NCBI RefSeq assembly: GCF_046630445.1
Contig: NC_092334.1
Location: 105,161,501-105,225,500, forward strand
Source: Rutidosis leptorrhynchoides
Lineage: Eukaryota; Streptophyta; Magnoliopsida; Asterales; Asteraceae
Reading direction: 5' to 3'
Length of the DNA: 64,000 nt
The notes under the pieces were generated by a model, which was given only the letters and a program-made list of their open reading frames with translations, did not search any database and was not told the origin of the DNA. The position numbers and the translations under genes are program-made. This document shows positions 23,533 to 35,390 of the stretch, piece by piece (positions within the stretch are counted from its first letter, which is position 1; the number at the start of each line of letters is the position of its first letter).

Positions 23533-26500
23533 CTAGCTTAAGACCCGCGGAATCGCGAGTTTATGCCATAAAGTTGTGAAGTATATAATTTTTTGTGTTT
23601 GGTCCTGTAAGAAATTGTTAGAAACTACGTATAAAACAATTAAGTTATAGTTGTAGTAGTGTTACATGACTTAATCAATGCATGTTTTTTGAACCGAAAA
23701 CAATACATATAAAATAAAAAATGAAAGACTAACACTATAAAAAAAAAGTTTACTTTGTACGTATAATGTTGGTGGATTAGAAACAAAACAGTCTTAGAAA
23801 TAATGGTGTATTAATATTATAAAAGCCAAATCAAACAAAGTTGTAAACCATAATGTCATAAAAAGTGTTACAAATAATGGTGTATTCAAGGTAACATCGA
23901 GTAGTTCTAGCCTGCAACAAATAAAAAATCAATAACTTTATGAAAATTCCATAAAATAAGTAGTTTTAGCCTGCAACAAATAAAAACCAATATCTTTATA
24001 ACAGCGAGTAGTTATTAGCTACCTATGCAGTTTAATCCATATGATTGTGGCCATATATCAATGGTGTTTATTTCATTTGTTCTCTTATTTCAAGTGACCG
24101 ATGATGGACTTAAGTCAATAAGGACAGAATCTGAACCCGAGTTTGTCAAATCTAGAAGGCTACTAAACTATTCTCATGTGGTGTAGGGGGTACTAATTTA
24201 AACCCATTTTTTTTGGAAAAAAATATTACCTTGTGCTATCTATTTTCTTCTAACGGGTCAGATAGGACGTGCGAGTCAAAAGTAACCCAAATTGTAATTT
24301 AAATGCTTACAACCTGTGAAACCCCTAAATTTATATGACTTAATTTGATTATACAGTAGCATACTGGTAATCATATTAAATACATTTAATTTACTATGGA
24401 GTTCAAGATGAGAGGGACCGATATTGTTTGTTGTCTCTATGGATGAAACCAAATACACTCTGACCCATTAAGAATTACCCGTATGTGATAAACTTGTTTC
24501 AGCCCTATACCCTTACCACCTCGAATGCTTGTTTCCTGAGTTGTATTTACTTCATAGCATATATTGTTTTTCTTTTGTATTCAAATGATAATAATCAATT
24601 ATAGTTACAGTTATTATTTTCTATCATGATAATAGGTGCCAAATTTTTTTCGATATGGCTGAGAAATATAACAATACTTTATACAATACAGGAAGTTAGA
24701 ATACATACCTCATCAAGATCACTTGATGAACCGATAGATGTTGCAAACGCTTCTTGATCATATCTATCACCTTTAATTCTCTATGTCATATGGTCCTTCA
24801 TATTTGCAAACTACACAAGTGACCATATCATCATTCCTTCCTATCACTTTTAATTCTTTATGTCTTCTTGTCTTGATACTTCCTAACCTCACAATTGACC
24901 TACAAACTAAGAACCTGGAATAGGTGGATCCAGAACCCTTGATACAATTTAAGGAAACCATCAATATACCACAGTACGACATATGCATATGTAAAAAATC
25001 TGCACAATCATAAGTGTCGAGTGACTTGTATCCAAAAATCTGCACAATCAACCTTTTCCAACTTTAAAAAAAAAGGAAAAAAAATTTGCTAAAGCACAGT
25101 ATGACATACGCAATGGTATCATAGTGGTTTTTCTGACTATACTCTAAATGTAAAAGAACTATATGAGTTTGCAAAACAAAAGAAAGATAGCTGCAATGGT
25201 ATCATAGTGGTCAGATTAATAAGAAATTTATGGGAAAGAAGGGAACATGGAAGACAAGTTTAAGCTAGGTATATCAACAATCATATAGTGACTATATAAC
25301 TTATCATAAAGAATCTACCTCTAATGGTTTAAAAATCATTAGTATGTAGACAACAAAGGATGAGAGACCTTTAACAAACAATTAGTTGTATTGTGAGAAG
25401 AGGTGGCAAGTTGGGTCAGACTAACAAGTTAGGTAATGCCCAAACGGGCACAATGAGTTTGAGTTGAAACATTGCATTCTTTAGTACAGGTCATAATATA
25501 TTATACTTTCATACACCTCGAATGCACGACAAAACCAATAACACCAGTATATATTATCCCCAAACTAACTGGAGCATGACTAATATTTTGCAAACCCCAA
25601 AATAGAAAATACATATACCTGTAAGACCAACAGGTTCTTTATAGTGAGGTTGTTTATAGCCAAAAGGCAAAAGTGTTAACATGTATCTATTTCATATGAT
25701 CCCAAACTCCAATTACAATGAGTTTTAACAGGTTCATTATAGTAATTGTGTATTAGACCCGCCCATTTTACCTCTTTCACTATCCTGATCCTGCCCATTA
25801 TATAAATGCCAAAATTCAGGTAATATAGGTATCATCTAAACACTTTGAATGGCATATCATCTATACCCATCTACATATACATATTCAAATATAAACAGAA
25901 ATGTATACCTTTTTATACAAAACATCCATAAATTTTAACAAAGCTGGCCAGCACTAGGTAACAATGTGATCAATTTATCTTTTTTTCAGGTCTAAGGGAC
26001 CCAAAACACCGTTAATAGGATTCACACAACAGTAGCACACTCGTTCTGGCCATCAAGTGCCTGGACGTAAATGTTAGGTATATTAGTAACATTTCAAGTG
26101 AAATACTACTAAATACATGTTTGTTAAATAAATATGAGAAAGAAAGTGTTGCACTGCAGCCTCATCATCCATGAGAATAAGTTATATAAGCTGAAACTCC
26201 TTTCCCCTTCCAAAAAAACATTCTAATGCCTACAACAAAGGACGTAACTTTAATTGTCTACTTTACTTCACACGAAATTCTTCGTTAGTCAGATAGATCC
26301 TTCAAATAAGTTTCACACATAAAAAGGTAAGACAAACATACCTACCATTTTTTAATGTAGTCCCATATTCTATTCAAGACATTTGACGTGCCAATGCATT
26401 TTGTGGATTCCAAGAAACTAGATCAAAGCATCTGAAAGTGGGGTATGAATAACTATCCAAAAACTATAGCAAGTCAATTTAGTCCAAGAAGGGATTGTAT

Positions 26501-28131
26501 ACTCCTATAAAAAGTTCCAATCTTTTAATCTTTTTAGCATATATCATGATAACCATCAAAGAAAAAAAAACCAATTCACTCTATTCCCAAATTTGATATA
26601 CTATCAATTCATTTATCAAAACCCCACAAATTAAGCCCACGTTGTTTAAGATAAACATCCAACTCAAACGTTCTAAGAACTTGTAACCATCTTAAATAAA
26701 TTGTTATGAAGACTCGAGGTTTATGCTTCAATACAGCTTAAACATGATAACAACAGCAAAACAATACAGGAGGCCATATGAATTTAACATGAAATCCACT
26801 TATTATTGAACATATAGTTTTTCAGATTAAGCACTTGGTGTCTGTATATTACAAAATATCTAGGTCAATTTCTTCTCTATTCAGACCCAAAAGAACTTAA
26901 TAAATCATTATAATTATACATAATCTAAATCTAACAATTAACATTTAAAACATCTTAAGATTTACATACACCTAAAGTAACAAACATAAGATGCAAAAAC
27001 TGAATGAAAGCAGACCAAGGTTCATGTGAGTAACGTTCGGGTACGCCAGCTGCAGAATCGTTGATACAGGAAGCAAAAACCTAAAAATGCTTGAAGAAGA
27101 TACACAATCAGAGTAAACACCAAAAATGAAAATTCAAGCATCCTAATTACCTTTAAAGAGAGTTGGCGCTTATTTGTTGACCTTTATGTTTTAGAGGAGG
27201 TGGATAGCACCTTTTGAAGCAAGCTGACTTTATCAAAATGGCAGGACTTAAAAGTTGAATTCATACAGGATTACACCAGCGCTCCAAACATAAAATCTTG
27301 GGGAAAAAAAACAGAGTTGAAATAAAATCTCAAATGATCACATACAACTGAAAATTTAATTTTTACAAACAGACGCCATGTGGATTCTAGCAAATTAACA
27401 ACATATTTTACAAGTCGTAGATGAGTCACAGTAAACTAAACACATACATCAGAATAAATAAAAATAATATTAATATACTGAGGCTATGTGGATGCAAACA
27501 GTATGAAATATATAAAATCCAGATATTAAGAAAATAGCAGATATGAGAAAAATATCATACTCTGAAATTCATATATTAAGAAAATGGCAGACATGCAGAA
27601 TTAATTAAAAAAACCCAATAAAAACCCTAATTCGTTAAAAAATAGATACCTTGATTTCACTAATTAAAGTCCATGAATACATAATTTAACACAATACATC
27701 ACACACGACCATCGTAAAACCTGAAATTTGAAACAAAAATTAAGAATCACTAACCCGCGATTTGCAAATGAAGATTATTCAACAGAAGATATTGATTCAA
27801 GAAATAGACAGTAACGATTAGAGATGATGATTTATGCGAGTGATTTGTGAAGCTTTCGACTGCATCTGCATGCGATGGAGATTTGCTATGTCTGTTAATT
27901 TTGAATTGAAAAGGATGTTAGCGGACTGATTTTTTGTTTATGTTTATGCCCGTGTTTTCTCGGGGGTATTTTAGGTATAATTGTGGTTAGCTTAGACTTA
28001 CTGACTTATAATTCAATCTAATGGTGTAGGCTAGGGGTAGGTTGTGATAAATTCTTTGATCTAATGGTTGAGATTAGAAGTTAGAAATTAATATATCTCC
28101 ATTAAGACTTTCTTTTAATGTATAGAAGAGA
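23533..28131 (-). mobile_element. Non-autonomous Helitron
   Basis: On the minus strand the 5' end reads TCTCTTCTATAC followed by TTAAAAGAAAGTC, a typical plant Helitron start. The 3' end has a 7-bp hairpin (stem 23543-23549 with 23554-23560, one G-T pair, 4-nt loop), six bases, then CTAG (23536-23533). The element lies between host A and T, the Helitron target, with no duplication. The 4.6-kb interior has no Rep or helicase ORF. A 92-codon minus ORF (24773-25051) ends with a CVVC motif and may be captured sequence. A search with the first and last 30 bases for further copies would test this call. Confidence 0.75.
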
Positions 28132-28553
28132 TATATTTAAATAAAACTTACATATATGTTCTGAAACTAATATGGTAACTTTTGTAAAATTAGCTACTAT
28201 ATACCTTTAAACTCAATCATTTGCCTCATTAATTATTGTCGAATTTATTGACTAAAACTAAATGAACTCCTTCAATCAATTTGAGTTACATTATACAACT
28301 CAAAAATCACACATTTATATATAAATTGCAACTCGCAATATGCGGTTGCAAGGTCCCGAAGTCGCAATGCTCGCAAGCCACCTTGCGACTTGCGAGGGCA
28401 CTTTGACAATTTTATTTTTTCGAGGGCGAATCGTTGTAGTTCGTTTGAAAAATGATCATTTTGAGTAATAACCAAAAACAAATTTACAAAACAAAACTTA
28501 AAAATAAAATTAAAACTGACATGTAACTCATTGGTGAATTTTAAAGATTGATG

Positions 28554-28637
<84 letters not shown>

Positions 28638-28986
28638 AATTAATATCTATCACATGTCACAATTATATTATATTATATTATATTATATTATATTTTCCAC
28701 ATGTCAATCTCTTAAATATATATAACTAATTGAATTTCGATTATATATAATAATAATTATACATTATAATGTTAATTAAAAATATAATTATGATATGTCA
28801 CATGTCACAATCATATTAAATTTGACACGTGTCAATTTCTTAAATATTTATAAATAAGGAATGTCAGTTAAGGATAATTATAAATCAAATTAGTTAAAGC
28901 AAATTGATTTTCTCTAATTATACTGTAAATATATATTATATATTACACTTTAAATATTATATTATATTTATTTGCAACAACTCACC

Positions 28987-29065
<79 letters not shown>

Positions 29066-29393
29066 TGACAAGTCACAATACAACATCATCAGATTTAATT
29101 TATGTGAGAACTCATTACCTTACATATGATATATGTTGATGGTTAACTTGTATTTAAATTTATTTTTTGGTCAATGTTGGATGGTGATAATGATATTTTG
29201 AAATTAAGTCAACGGTTTTTAAAATACCTTAATCATTCTATACTATTGCACTTATACTTTTTCCGCTCATTAATAGTTGTTCAATGCACGAGCTCAACGC
29301 TTGATATTTAACTTGCGAAACATAAATTTACAACTTTCGTGCAATGCATGGACTTATAAAACTATATAATTATAATAAAATCACAAATTTATC
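28132..29393. other. AT-rich stretch with TGCGA-type inverted repeats, TATA and microsatellites
   Basis: The minus strand shows two inverted-repeat units built from GCGA half-sites (28328-28350 and about 28359-28391) directly before TATATATAA (about 28326-28318), resembling 18758-18921. (TA)n tracts follow at 28557-28634 and 28988-29062, with an (ATATT)n run at 28658-28692. Probably a decayed LTR promoter region; no ends found. Confidence 0.45.
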
Positions 29394-29404
29394 CTAAAAT
29401 GAAT
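29394..29404. repeat. Direct repeat CTAAAATGAAT, left flank of MITE
   Basis: An identical 11 bp occurs at 29896-29906. The true duplication may be 9-11 bp, as for Mutator-like elements. Confidence 0.8.
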
Positions 29405-29895
29405 GAATTGTAATCACTTGCATCCATAAATTTGCTTGAAAACAAAGGGACCAATGAGAACGCGACATGTGGTGCGAAAATCACATGTGATTGGAAAAAA
29501 AAATTTCAAAATTTTTTTTTTAATTTTTTTTCGAAAATTTTTTTTCGAAAATTTTTTTTCCCGAATTTTTTTTCGAATTTAAAAAAAAAAAAAAATCACA
29601 TGTGATTGTAAACCCAATTACATGTGATTGTGCATGGCAAATCCAATCACATGTGATTGTACAATTCAATCACATGTGATTGTGCCGGTAAATCACATGT
29701 GATTGTAAAAAAAAAAAATTTAAAAAAAATTTTTTTTTTTTTAAATTTCGAAAAAAAATTTTAAAAAATTTTTTTTTTTCAAAAAAAAAATTTTTGAATT
29801 TTTTTTTCAATCACATGTGATTTTCGCGACACATGTCGCACTCTCATTGGTCCCTTGATTCTCAACTTAATTTATGGACTCAAATGAATATTCCT
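29405..29895. mobile_element. MULE-like MITE with long terminal inverted repeats
   Basis: About 85 bp at each end are inverted copies with few mismatches; the inner parts (AAGGGACCAATGAGA and TGCGAAAATCACATGTGATT types) match best. The element is flanked by 11-bp direct repeats, pointing to a Mutator-type transposase. The interior alternates A-runs and T-runs and holds seven copies of a 10-bp palindrome. It has no coding capacity. It lies about 520 bp upstream of the P450 start codon and could influence that promoter. Confidence 0.8.
29481..29820. repeat. Seven TCACATGTGA palindromes
   Basis: TCACATGTGA lies at 29481, 29596, 29647, 29670, 29693 and 29811, with TTACATGTGA at 29618. The two outermost belong to the terminal inverted repeats; the inner five are spaced 22-29 bp. 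CACATG and CATGTG contain the E-box core CANNTG. Confidence 0.9.
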
Positions 29896-29906
29896 CTAAA
29901 ATGAAT

Positions 29907-30416
29907 AATAAAAACATCAATTTATTTCCGTGCAATATAAAATTAGTATATTTATATAAAATATCAAATTTAATATCATAATCGATATGATGTTATGTGA
30001 CAAATCCATAGATTGTTAAACAAGTTTTTCTTAATAGATTTTGGGGGAAAAAATATTAAAAACTCAGAATAACTGACACATGGAAATTATTAAAGTTGAG
30101 AGGTGAAAGCTCAGGTAACTCTGGTGAGTAATATAGCTCATTGCTTTTGATCAGTTACAAGTTAGATTAAACAATTGTATCAACTTTAAAACGGAAATCA
30201 AACATGCATACATCAACATGTGTTTCACATGCAATTTAGGCTAAAATTTCTACACATGATAACCACAATATGACATTGATTTGATCAGGTTGAGTGATCA
30301 ATTTCCTTTCCATCAAGACTCCTACAATACAAAGAAATTTAAACACACAATCTTATCATCAAAATATCAAACTATCAAACATAACAATGTGAAACCCATT
30401 ATGTACATCTATCTAC
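29907..30416 (+). promoter_or_regulatory. Upstream region of the P450 gene with two short uORFs
   Basis: Between the MITE and the P450 ATG. Just before the coding frame are a start-stop pair ATGTGA (30387-30392) and a nine-codon uORF (30401-30430) that overlaps the first in-frame ATG at 30417 in another frame. A TTATATAAAAT element near 29950 could be a distant TATA box; no better one was identified. Confidence 0.5.
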
Positions 30417-31973
30417 ATGTATCTTGTTAATCAAAATAGTGTTTTATACTCTCCCATGATACCCCTCCAATTCTCTAACATGTTTTTCATTTTCATTGTC
30501 TTGTTAATCTCATTTGCCATGTTTATTCACAGAAGGAAGTCTTTTACTGCAACTAATTGGCCTATTGTCGGCATGGCGCCCGATATAGTCTTGAACCGTC
30601 ATCGAATTTATGATTTCGCCACTTATAATCTCAAACTGCATAGTGGTACTCTTTTAGTCAAAGGTCCTTGGTTTACAAATATGAACATGCTAGTTACCTC
30701 TGATCCTGCCAACATAAACCACATTTTAAGCAAAAACTTTCATAACTATCCGAAAGGCCCCGAGTATCATGAAATCTTCGATTTCCTAGGAGAGGGTGTC
30801 TTTAACTCGGACCACGAATTATGGGAATTTCATAGGAAAACATTGTTAGTATCTTTATTTAAACATCATGACTTCTTAACTCTACTCGAAACAAATACAC
30901 GAAACAAAATTGAGAAAGCACTTTTTCCCATTTTTGATTTATTCGCTTCTCGTCATCAAGAAATTGATTTGCAAGAAGTGCTTCAAAGGTTCACTTTTGA
31001 TGCTACATGTGTACTACTTTTAAATTATGATCCTGAAAGCTTGTCCCTCAATCTACCCCACATCCCATGCGAAAGGGCGTTCACGGAGATCGAAGAAGCG
31101 GTTATGTGGAGACATGTAGTGCCCGAAAAACTTTGGAAGTTGCAAAAGAGATTTGGATTAGGAACAGAGAAGATTCTGAAAAAAGCTTTAATAAATTTTG
31201 ATGAATTTATATACAAATGCTTGTCACTAAAAGAGGTTTATGGTGAAGAGGGTAGCGTGCTGTTAACATCCTTGATTAGATGTTACGAAGCAAAAATTGG
31301 TAATTCAAAAAACTCGAAACATTTTGCAAAAGAAACCGTATTGAATTTAATGCTTGCAGGAAGAGACACCACAAGTGCAACTCTTTCTTGGTTCTTTTAT
31401 CTCGTTGCTCAACATCCGAGCGTAGAGAGGAAGATTCGAGAAGAGGTTGAAAACAAACTTGGCGGTAGAAAATGGAACACTTTGGGTGTAAAAGATTTGG
31501 GTGGACTAGTTTATCTTCATGGAAGTATATGTGAAACATTAAGATTGTACCCTCCTCTTGGTATAGAGCATAAATCACCCGTAGAGGATGATGTTCTTCC
31601 AAGTGGTCATGTTGCAAATAAGCACGCTAGAATCGTTCTATCGTTTTATTCGATGGGGAGAATGGAAAGAATATGGGGTGAGGATTGCATGGAGTTTAAG
31701 CCGGAGAGATGGTTTGAACCAGGTGGAGGGATTAAGCACGAACCGTCTTTTAAGTTCACCGCGTTTAATGCTGGGCCGAGGACGTGTTTAGGGAAAGAAA
31801 TGAGTTTTGTTCAAATGAAAATGGTGGCATCTGCAATCATTTATCATTATCATGTTGAAGTGGTGAAGGGTCAAAAGGTTACTCCAAGTGAATCTATCAT
31901 GCTACAAATGAAATATGGGTTGAAGGTAAGACTCCTTCCTATCAACAACAACAACAACAATCAAGGTTGCTAA
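30417..31973 (+). CDS. Cytochrome P450, CYP96A-like (CYP86 clan)
   Basis: An intact 518-codon single-exon gene. An N-terminal membrane anchor (about residues 22-38) precedes the catalytic domain. All hallmarks are present: I-helix AGRDTT (314-319), K-helix ETLR (373-376), PERW (429-432) and heme loop FNAGPRTCLG (450-459, heme ligand Cys457). The fit is best to the intronless CYP96A subfamily, whose known Arabidopsis member MAH1 hydroxylates mid-chain wax alkanes at the ER; the substrate here is not proven. Met14 (30456) or Met22 (30480) may be the real start, since the first ATG has a weak context and an overlapping uORF. The C-terminus ends in a short poly-Asn run from an AAC microsatellite. 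It is the only intact host gene seen, lying between a MITE and a Copia insertion. Confidence 0.93.
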   Translation: MYLVNQNSVLYSPMIPLQFSNMFFIFIVLLISFAMFIHRRKSFTATNWPIVGMAPDIVLNRHRIYDFATYNLKLHSGTLLVKGPWFTNMNMLVTSDPANINHILSKNFHNYPKGPEYHEIFDFLGEGVFNSDHELWEFHRKTLLVSLFKHHDFLTLLETNTRNKIEKALFPIFDLFASRHQEIDLQEVLQRFTFDATCVLLLNYDPESLSLNLPHIPCERAFTEIEEAVMWRHVVPEKLWKLQKRFGLGTEKILKKALINFDEFIYKCLSLKEVYGEEGSVLLTSLIRCYEAKIGNSKNSKHFAKETVLNLMLAGRDTTSATLSWFFYLVAQHPSVERKIREEVENKLGGRKWNTLGVKDLGGLVYLHGSICETLRLYPPLGIEHKSPVEDDVLPSGHVANKHARIVLSFYSMGRMERIWGEDCMEFKPERWFEPGGGIKHEPSFKFTAFNAGPRTCLGKEMSFVQMKMVASAIIYHYHVEVVKGQKVTPSESIMLQMKYGLKVRLLPINNNNNNQGC

Positions 31974-32566
31974 TTAGTAGTGTTTTGATGACTATATATA
32001 AAATATAAATTTACCAAGGTTATTTTGGTGAGTTATATGATATGATCATTAGTTCATTGTGTATGTTTTAATGAATAATTTGTGGTAAATAATTCCTTAT
32101 GAGATGAGTTAATATATACCTTAAAATAATACATGTATAATTTAGAACCATGAAATCTCCTAGCATCGTTAAAAGAATTATACGTCTGCAACATAAGGTA
32201 GGTGTTTTCACGAGTCAAAACAGGGGATCAAAATCTTGACACAACAGAAAATTCATACGAAACGGAACTTGGATGGAACTTAACACGGTTAGAGAACATA
32301 TGTGATCCCACTTTATTCATAGGACACCCCATTTACAATTATCGGTGGTATGACTATGGGGCTGTGTACATTTTCGCTATAAATTCGTAACAAAGAACTT
32401 TTTCTTTTAAGCTATAATCATGTTTGGAGCAACAAACACACTCTTTTTATTTAGGACTCTCACAACCTCAATGTTGATCAGTTCTCTTGATAAGGTTGAT
32501 CCGTTCTCAATATTGATCGGTTCTTTTAATACCACTAGGTCAGAAGCCCTTTGGTTTAAGCTATGA
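31974..32566 (+). other. 3' flank of the P450 gene
   Basis: Holds the probable 3' UTR (AT-rich, AATAAT-like signals near 32071) and then sequence with a loose repeat of TTGATC-GTTCTC at about 32475-32525. No gene seen. The Copia 1 insertion begins about 600 bp after the P450 stop codon. Confidence 0.5.
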
Positions 32567-32571
32567 TATAA
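32567..32571. repeat. Target-site duplication TATAA of Copia 1, left copy
   Basis: Matches 40398-40402 directly after the right LTR. Confidence 0.92.
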
Positions 32572-33048
32572 TATTAGTTCACAGTATTTGATCTATGAAC
32601 ACCAGACTCTCACTCAAACAATAAATAAGAATTAATAATACAGAGAATGAGAGAACACGATTATAGAATAGAAGACAAATGATATTAATCGTGAAAAAGT
32701 GCATCTATCAAATGAACCATACGTCCCTATTTATATAAATAAAAACCAAATCTGGAGATTTGGTTTTCAAAACTACTTAGCTATAAATATGGAAAAGATA
32801 AACTAAAAACAAATCAAATTTTCTAATAACTAGGAAGTAAATTCTGGAGATAAAATCAAATCTTCAAAACAAATCTTCTTAAATAACAAGCATATCTCCA
32901 GAATATTCTATGGCTTTTGCTTCAAGAAATCTTCAAACGTTTACTCCAGCAATTCCAGAGTCTGCAACTTCAGACTCTAAACCTTCAGACTCTAAAATCT
33001 GCAAAACACTTTTGACTCATCAGATTATTATTTCTATTTTTCCCAACA
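32572..33048 (-). repeat. 3' LTR of Copia 1
   Basis: On the element strand it begins TGTTGGGAAAAATAG and ends GTGAACTAATA. A minus-strand TATA box (ATTTATATAA, about 32740-32731) precedes the leader. It contains three CAGACTCT/AGAGTCTG motifs. Confidence 0.95.
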
Positions 33049-33062
33049 ATCTCCCCCTATCT
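33049..33062 (-). promoter_or_regulatory. Polypurine tract of Copia 1
   Basis: The minus strand reads AGATAGGGGGAGAT directly before the 3' LTR, the primer for plus-strand synthesis. Confidence 0.85.
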
Positions 33063-33087
33063 GATGATGTCAAAACAACCTGTACTC

Positions 33088-34786
33088 CTAAACAAACATC
33101 TTTGCATACTCCCTTTCAATTAGCTTGCACTTGCCCTTCATATGAGAAATTTTCTTCAACATGCTCAGCTTGCTATGCAAGTGTTTTAACAACTGCACCC
33201 TGAAAGGAGTTGTCTGCTGTGTTTTACATCTGGACAGTAAACTGATCAACATATCAATGCTAGCCCCTTCAAACTGATCACACATAATTAACATCCTTTG
33301 ATTTTCATTTGTCTTGATCATCAAAGCATCCAAATACTCAACATACTTATCATCAACAAACTCTAAATGTTCAGGAACAACATACCTTTCAACATGTCCC
33401 TTAGCTCTTCTCTCCTTCATAAACATTCCATAAAATACCTCATAATCCTTAAAACTTATAAACCCTTCTTCAAATACCAAATGTACCAGCATATAACCTC
33501 TCTTCAACACTTCTTGCACAATAACTTGATCATCTGTATACTTCTGGATACACACAGCTATGTCTTTCCACTCACAAAAACCCAATCAAACAATTTGATT
33601 CAATTTAACTCTTAATCTCCTTGCATAGCAGCAACCACAACAGCACTAGAACTTCCCTAAATATCAACAACACCACCAACCATTTGAGTATCACCAACAC
33701 CTCTATCAATTATATTCTCCCCCTCAACCTGATGCTCCCCCTCAATTTGAGCTCTCTTTGATTTCTCCCCCTCAACACTTGCAAAACCTGCATCTGCAGT
33801 ACCTGTACCTGCATCATCTGACCTCTTTCTTTTCTCTCCCTTTTTGACATCATCTAAAGGCAGAGAAGATATGACCTTCCAAATTTCAGTCTGTTGATTC
33901 TTGAGGGAACAAATATCAGAAGCAAGCCTAGTAAAACATTGTCTCAGTTCATCAACACCAATCATCCTTCTCTCCAGCTCAGCCAACCTGTGATTAATTT
34001 TCAGACCCTGAACCACCTGTACTAGTCAACCCCTGCATATCCCCAACCAACCTCCTTACCTCCAACAGCTCATCTTTGGAAACAAAATTATTATTAAAGT
34101 TAAGATTATTAATCTTAGACTGCACACCAGAGAGCTTGTCATCAAAACTCCTTAGTCAACTTGGTCAAAGCCTGATGTAGGCCAACCATGGTGACTGGTG
34201 CTTCAGTCTGAGAAGTAGTGCCAGAAGATAAGGGTAGGGTTGGTATGTTCTCACAGTCTTCCTGTTGTAAAGAAAGCTGATCCTTAGTCATAGAAGATTT
34301 TGAGGCCTGTATCTCACCCTGTGACATGAGTGTGATATTGGCAGCCTGTGCAAGTAAGTGTAAGGATGGAATATTTAGAGTGAGTAGTGGCAGACTTAAG
34401 TCTGGGGTAGCAGTTGGCTTGGTCATTGCAGTAGGCTGTTGAATTTGTTTATTTGAGTCCAGGATTGGAACTTCTTCATGTAAGTTAACTGAGTGGGTTT
34501 TCTCAGTGACTGTAGTGTGGGTATCCAAGCTAACTAACCTACCAGGTTCAGGCTGGGTTAAAGCACTCTTCTCACCAACCTCTAGCAGAGGTGGTGGAAT
34601 TGTACGTGCATCACTTTTCCTAGTGAATTTTTGAGGTGAATTCACAAGTGCTGTAGAATCTAATTTTGTAGATATGGTGGTATTCTCAGTATGAACTGGT
34701 GGGTTCATAAGGTGGGTTGAGTGGATAATTTGCTCAGCAGCAGTGGGTGAAGATGGGTTAGAGTGAGGTGGGATTTCCTCACCCAT
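33088..34786 (-). pseudogene. Extra ORF region downstream of pol in Copia 1
   Basis: Three consecutive open stretches on the element strand (34786-34142, 34016-33657, 33585-33088) lie between RNase H and the polypurine tract. The first is Pro/Thr/Ser-rich, the second has a helical segment and a basic KKGEKRKR stretch, the third is helical and charged. They are in different frames and look like one decayed third ORF. Some Copia lineages (Sireviruses) carry an extra, sometimes env-like, ORF here, but I see no signal peptide or membrane span and cannot assign a function. Capture of a host transcript is an alternative. Confidence 0.5.
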
Positions 34787-35390
34787 GTCTTCAGCCTGCT
34801 CTGTTTGTGGAACATCACCAAAAAGGCTCTCGTTACTGGTTTTAGCCCCAATAAGGCTCTAGTGTGCGATTCATCCGCGGGTTACAAGCTTGTGTATTCA
34901 AAGTTGTTCCCTGTTTCGAAACAACCACACGTCGAGTAAAATTGCCGAGCCAACTAAACCCGGTGTCGGTGTAGGGCGGAAAAGATACTCGAGAATGGCA
35001 ATTTGTACAATCAATTCAATTCAATTCTGGGGTAACAACTCAGACTTCGATTGCTCAGAATCTGCAGGTTGGTCTGCATGGTCAAGATTGACCCAATGCA
35101 TCATAACAGAAAGTTATCAAAAAGATTGACACAATCATTATCAAATTAATACTCCTGACAAAAATTTTCAAAAAGTTACCATTAACTCCCTTCATTAATA
35201 TCGAATTTGACCCTTTTATTTTAGGAAATAGAATAAAGAAAACAAAAATTTAACCTAAAAACGAAATTTAAAAAAAAACTTTATTTGACTAAAGAAGGAA
35301 ACAAATTTACACACAAAAATACACTTGAGTAAACTTTCCCAGACTCTGAACAATATTACGTCACCCAGACTCTAAGAAAATAATTCAGAC
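34787..35390 (-). other. Non-coding spacer between Copia 1 RNase H and the extra ORFs
   Basis: Contains a GC-richer block at about 34860-35010 unlike its surroundings and two CAGACTCT motifs near 35340-35373. No gene seen. Confidence 0.5.

Noticed and set aside
29596-29702. CRISPR-like spacing of short palindromes
   Set aside because: Plant DNA, 10-bp palindromes without unique spacers of equal length, inside a MITE.
33088-34786. Envelope-like gene
   Set aside because: No signal peptide, membrane span or recognisable env feature; kept only as an extra ORF of unknown role.
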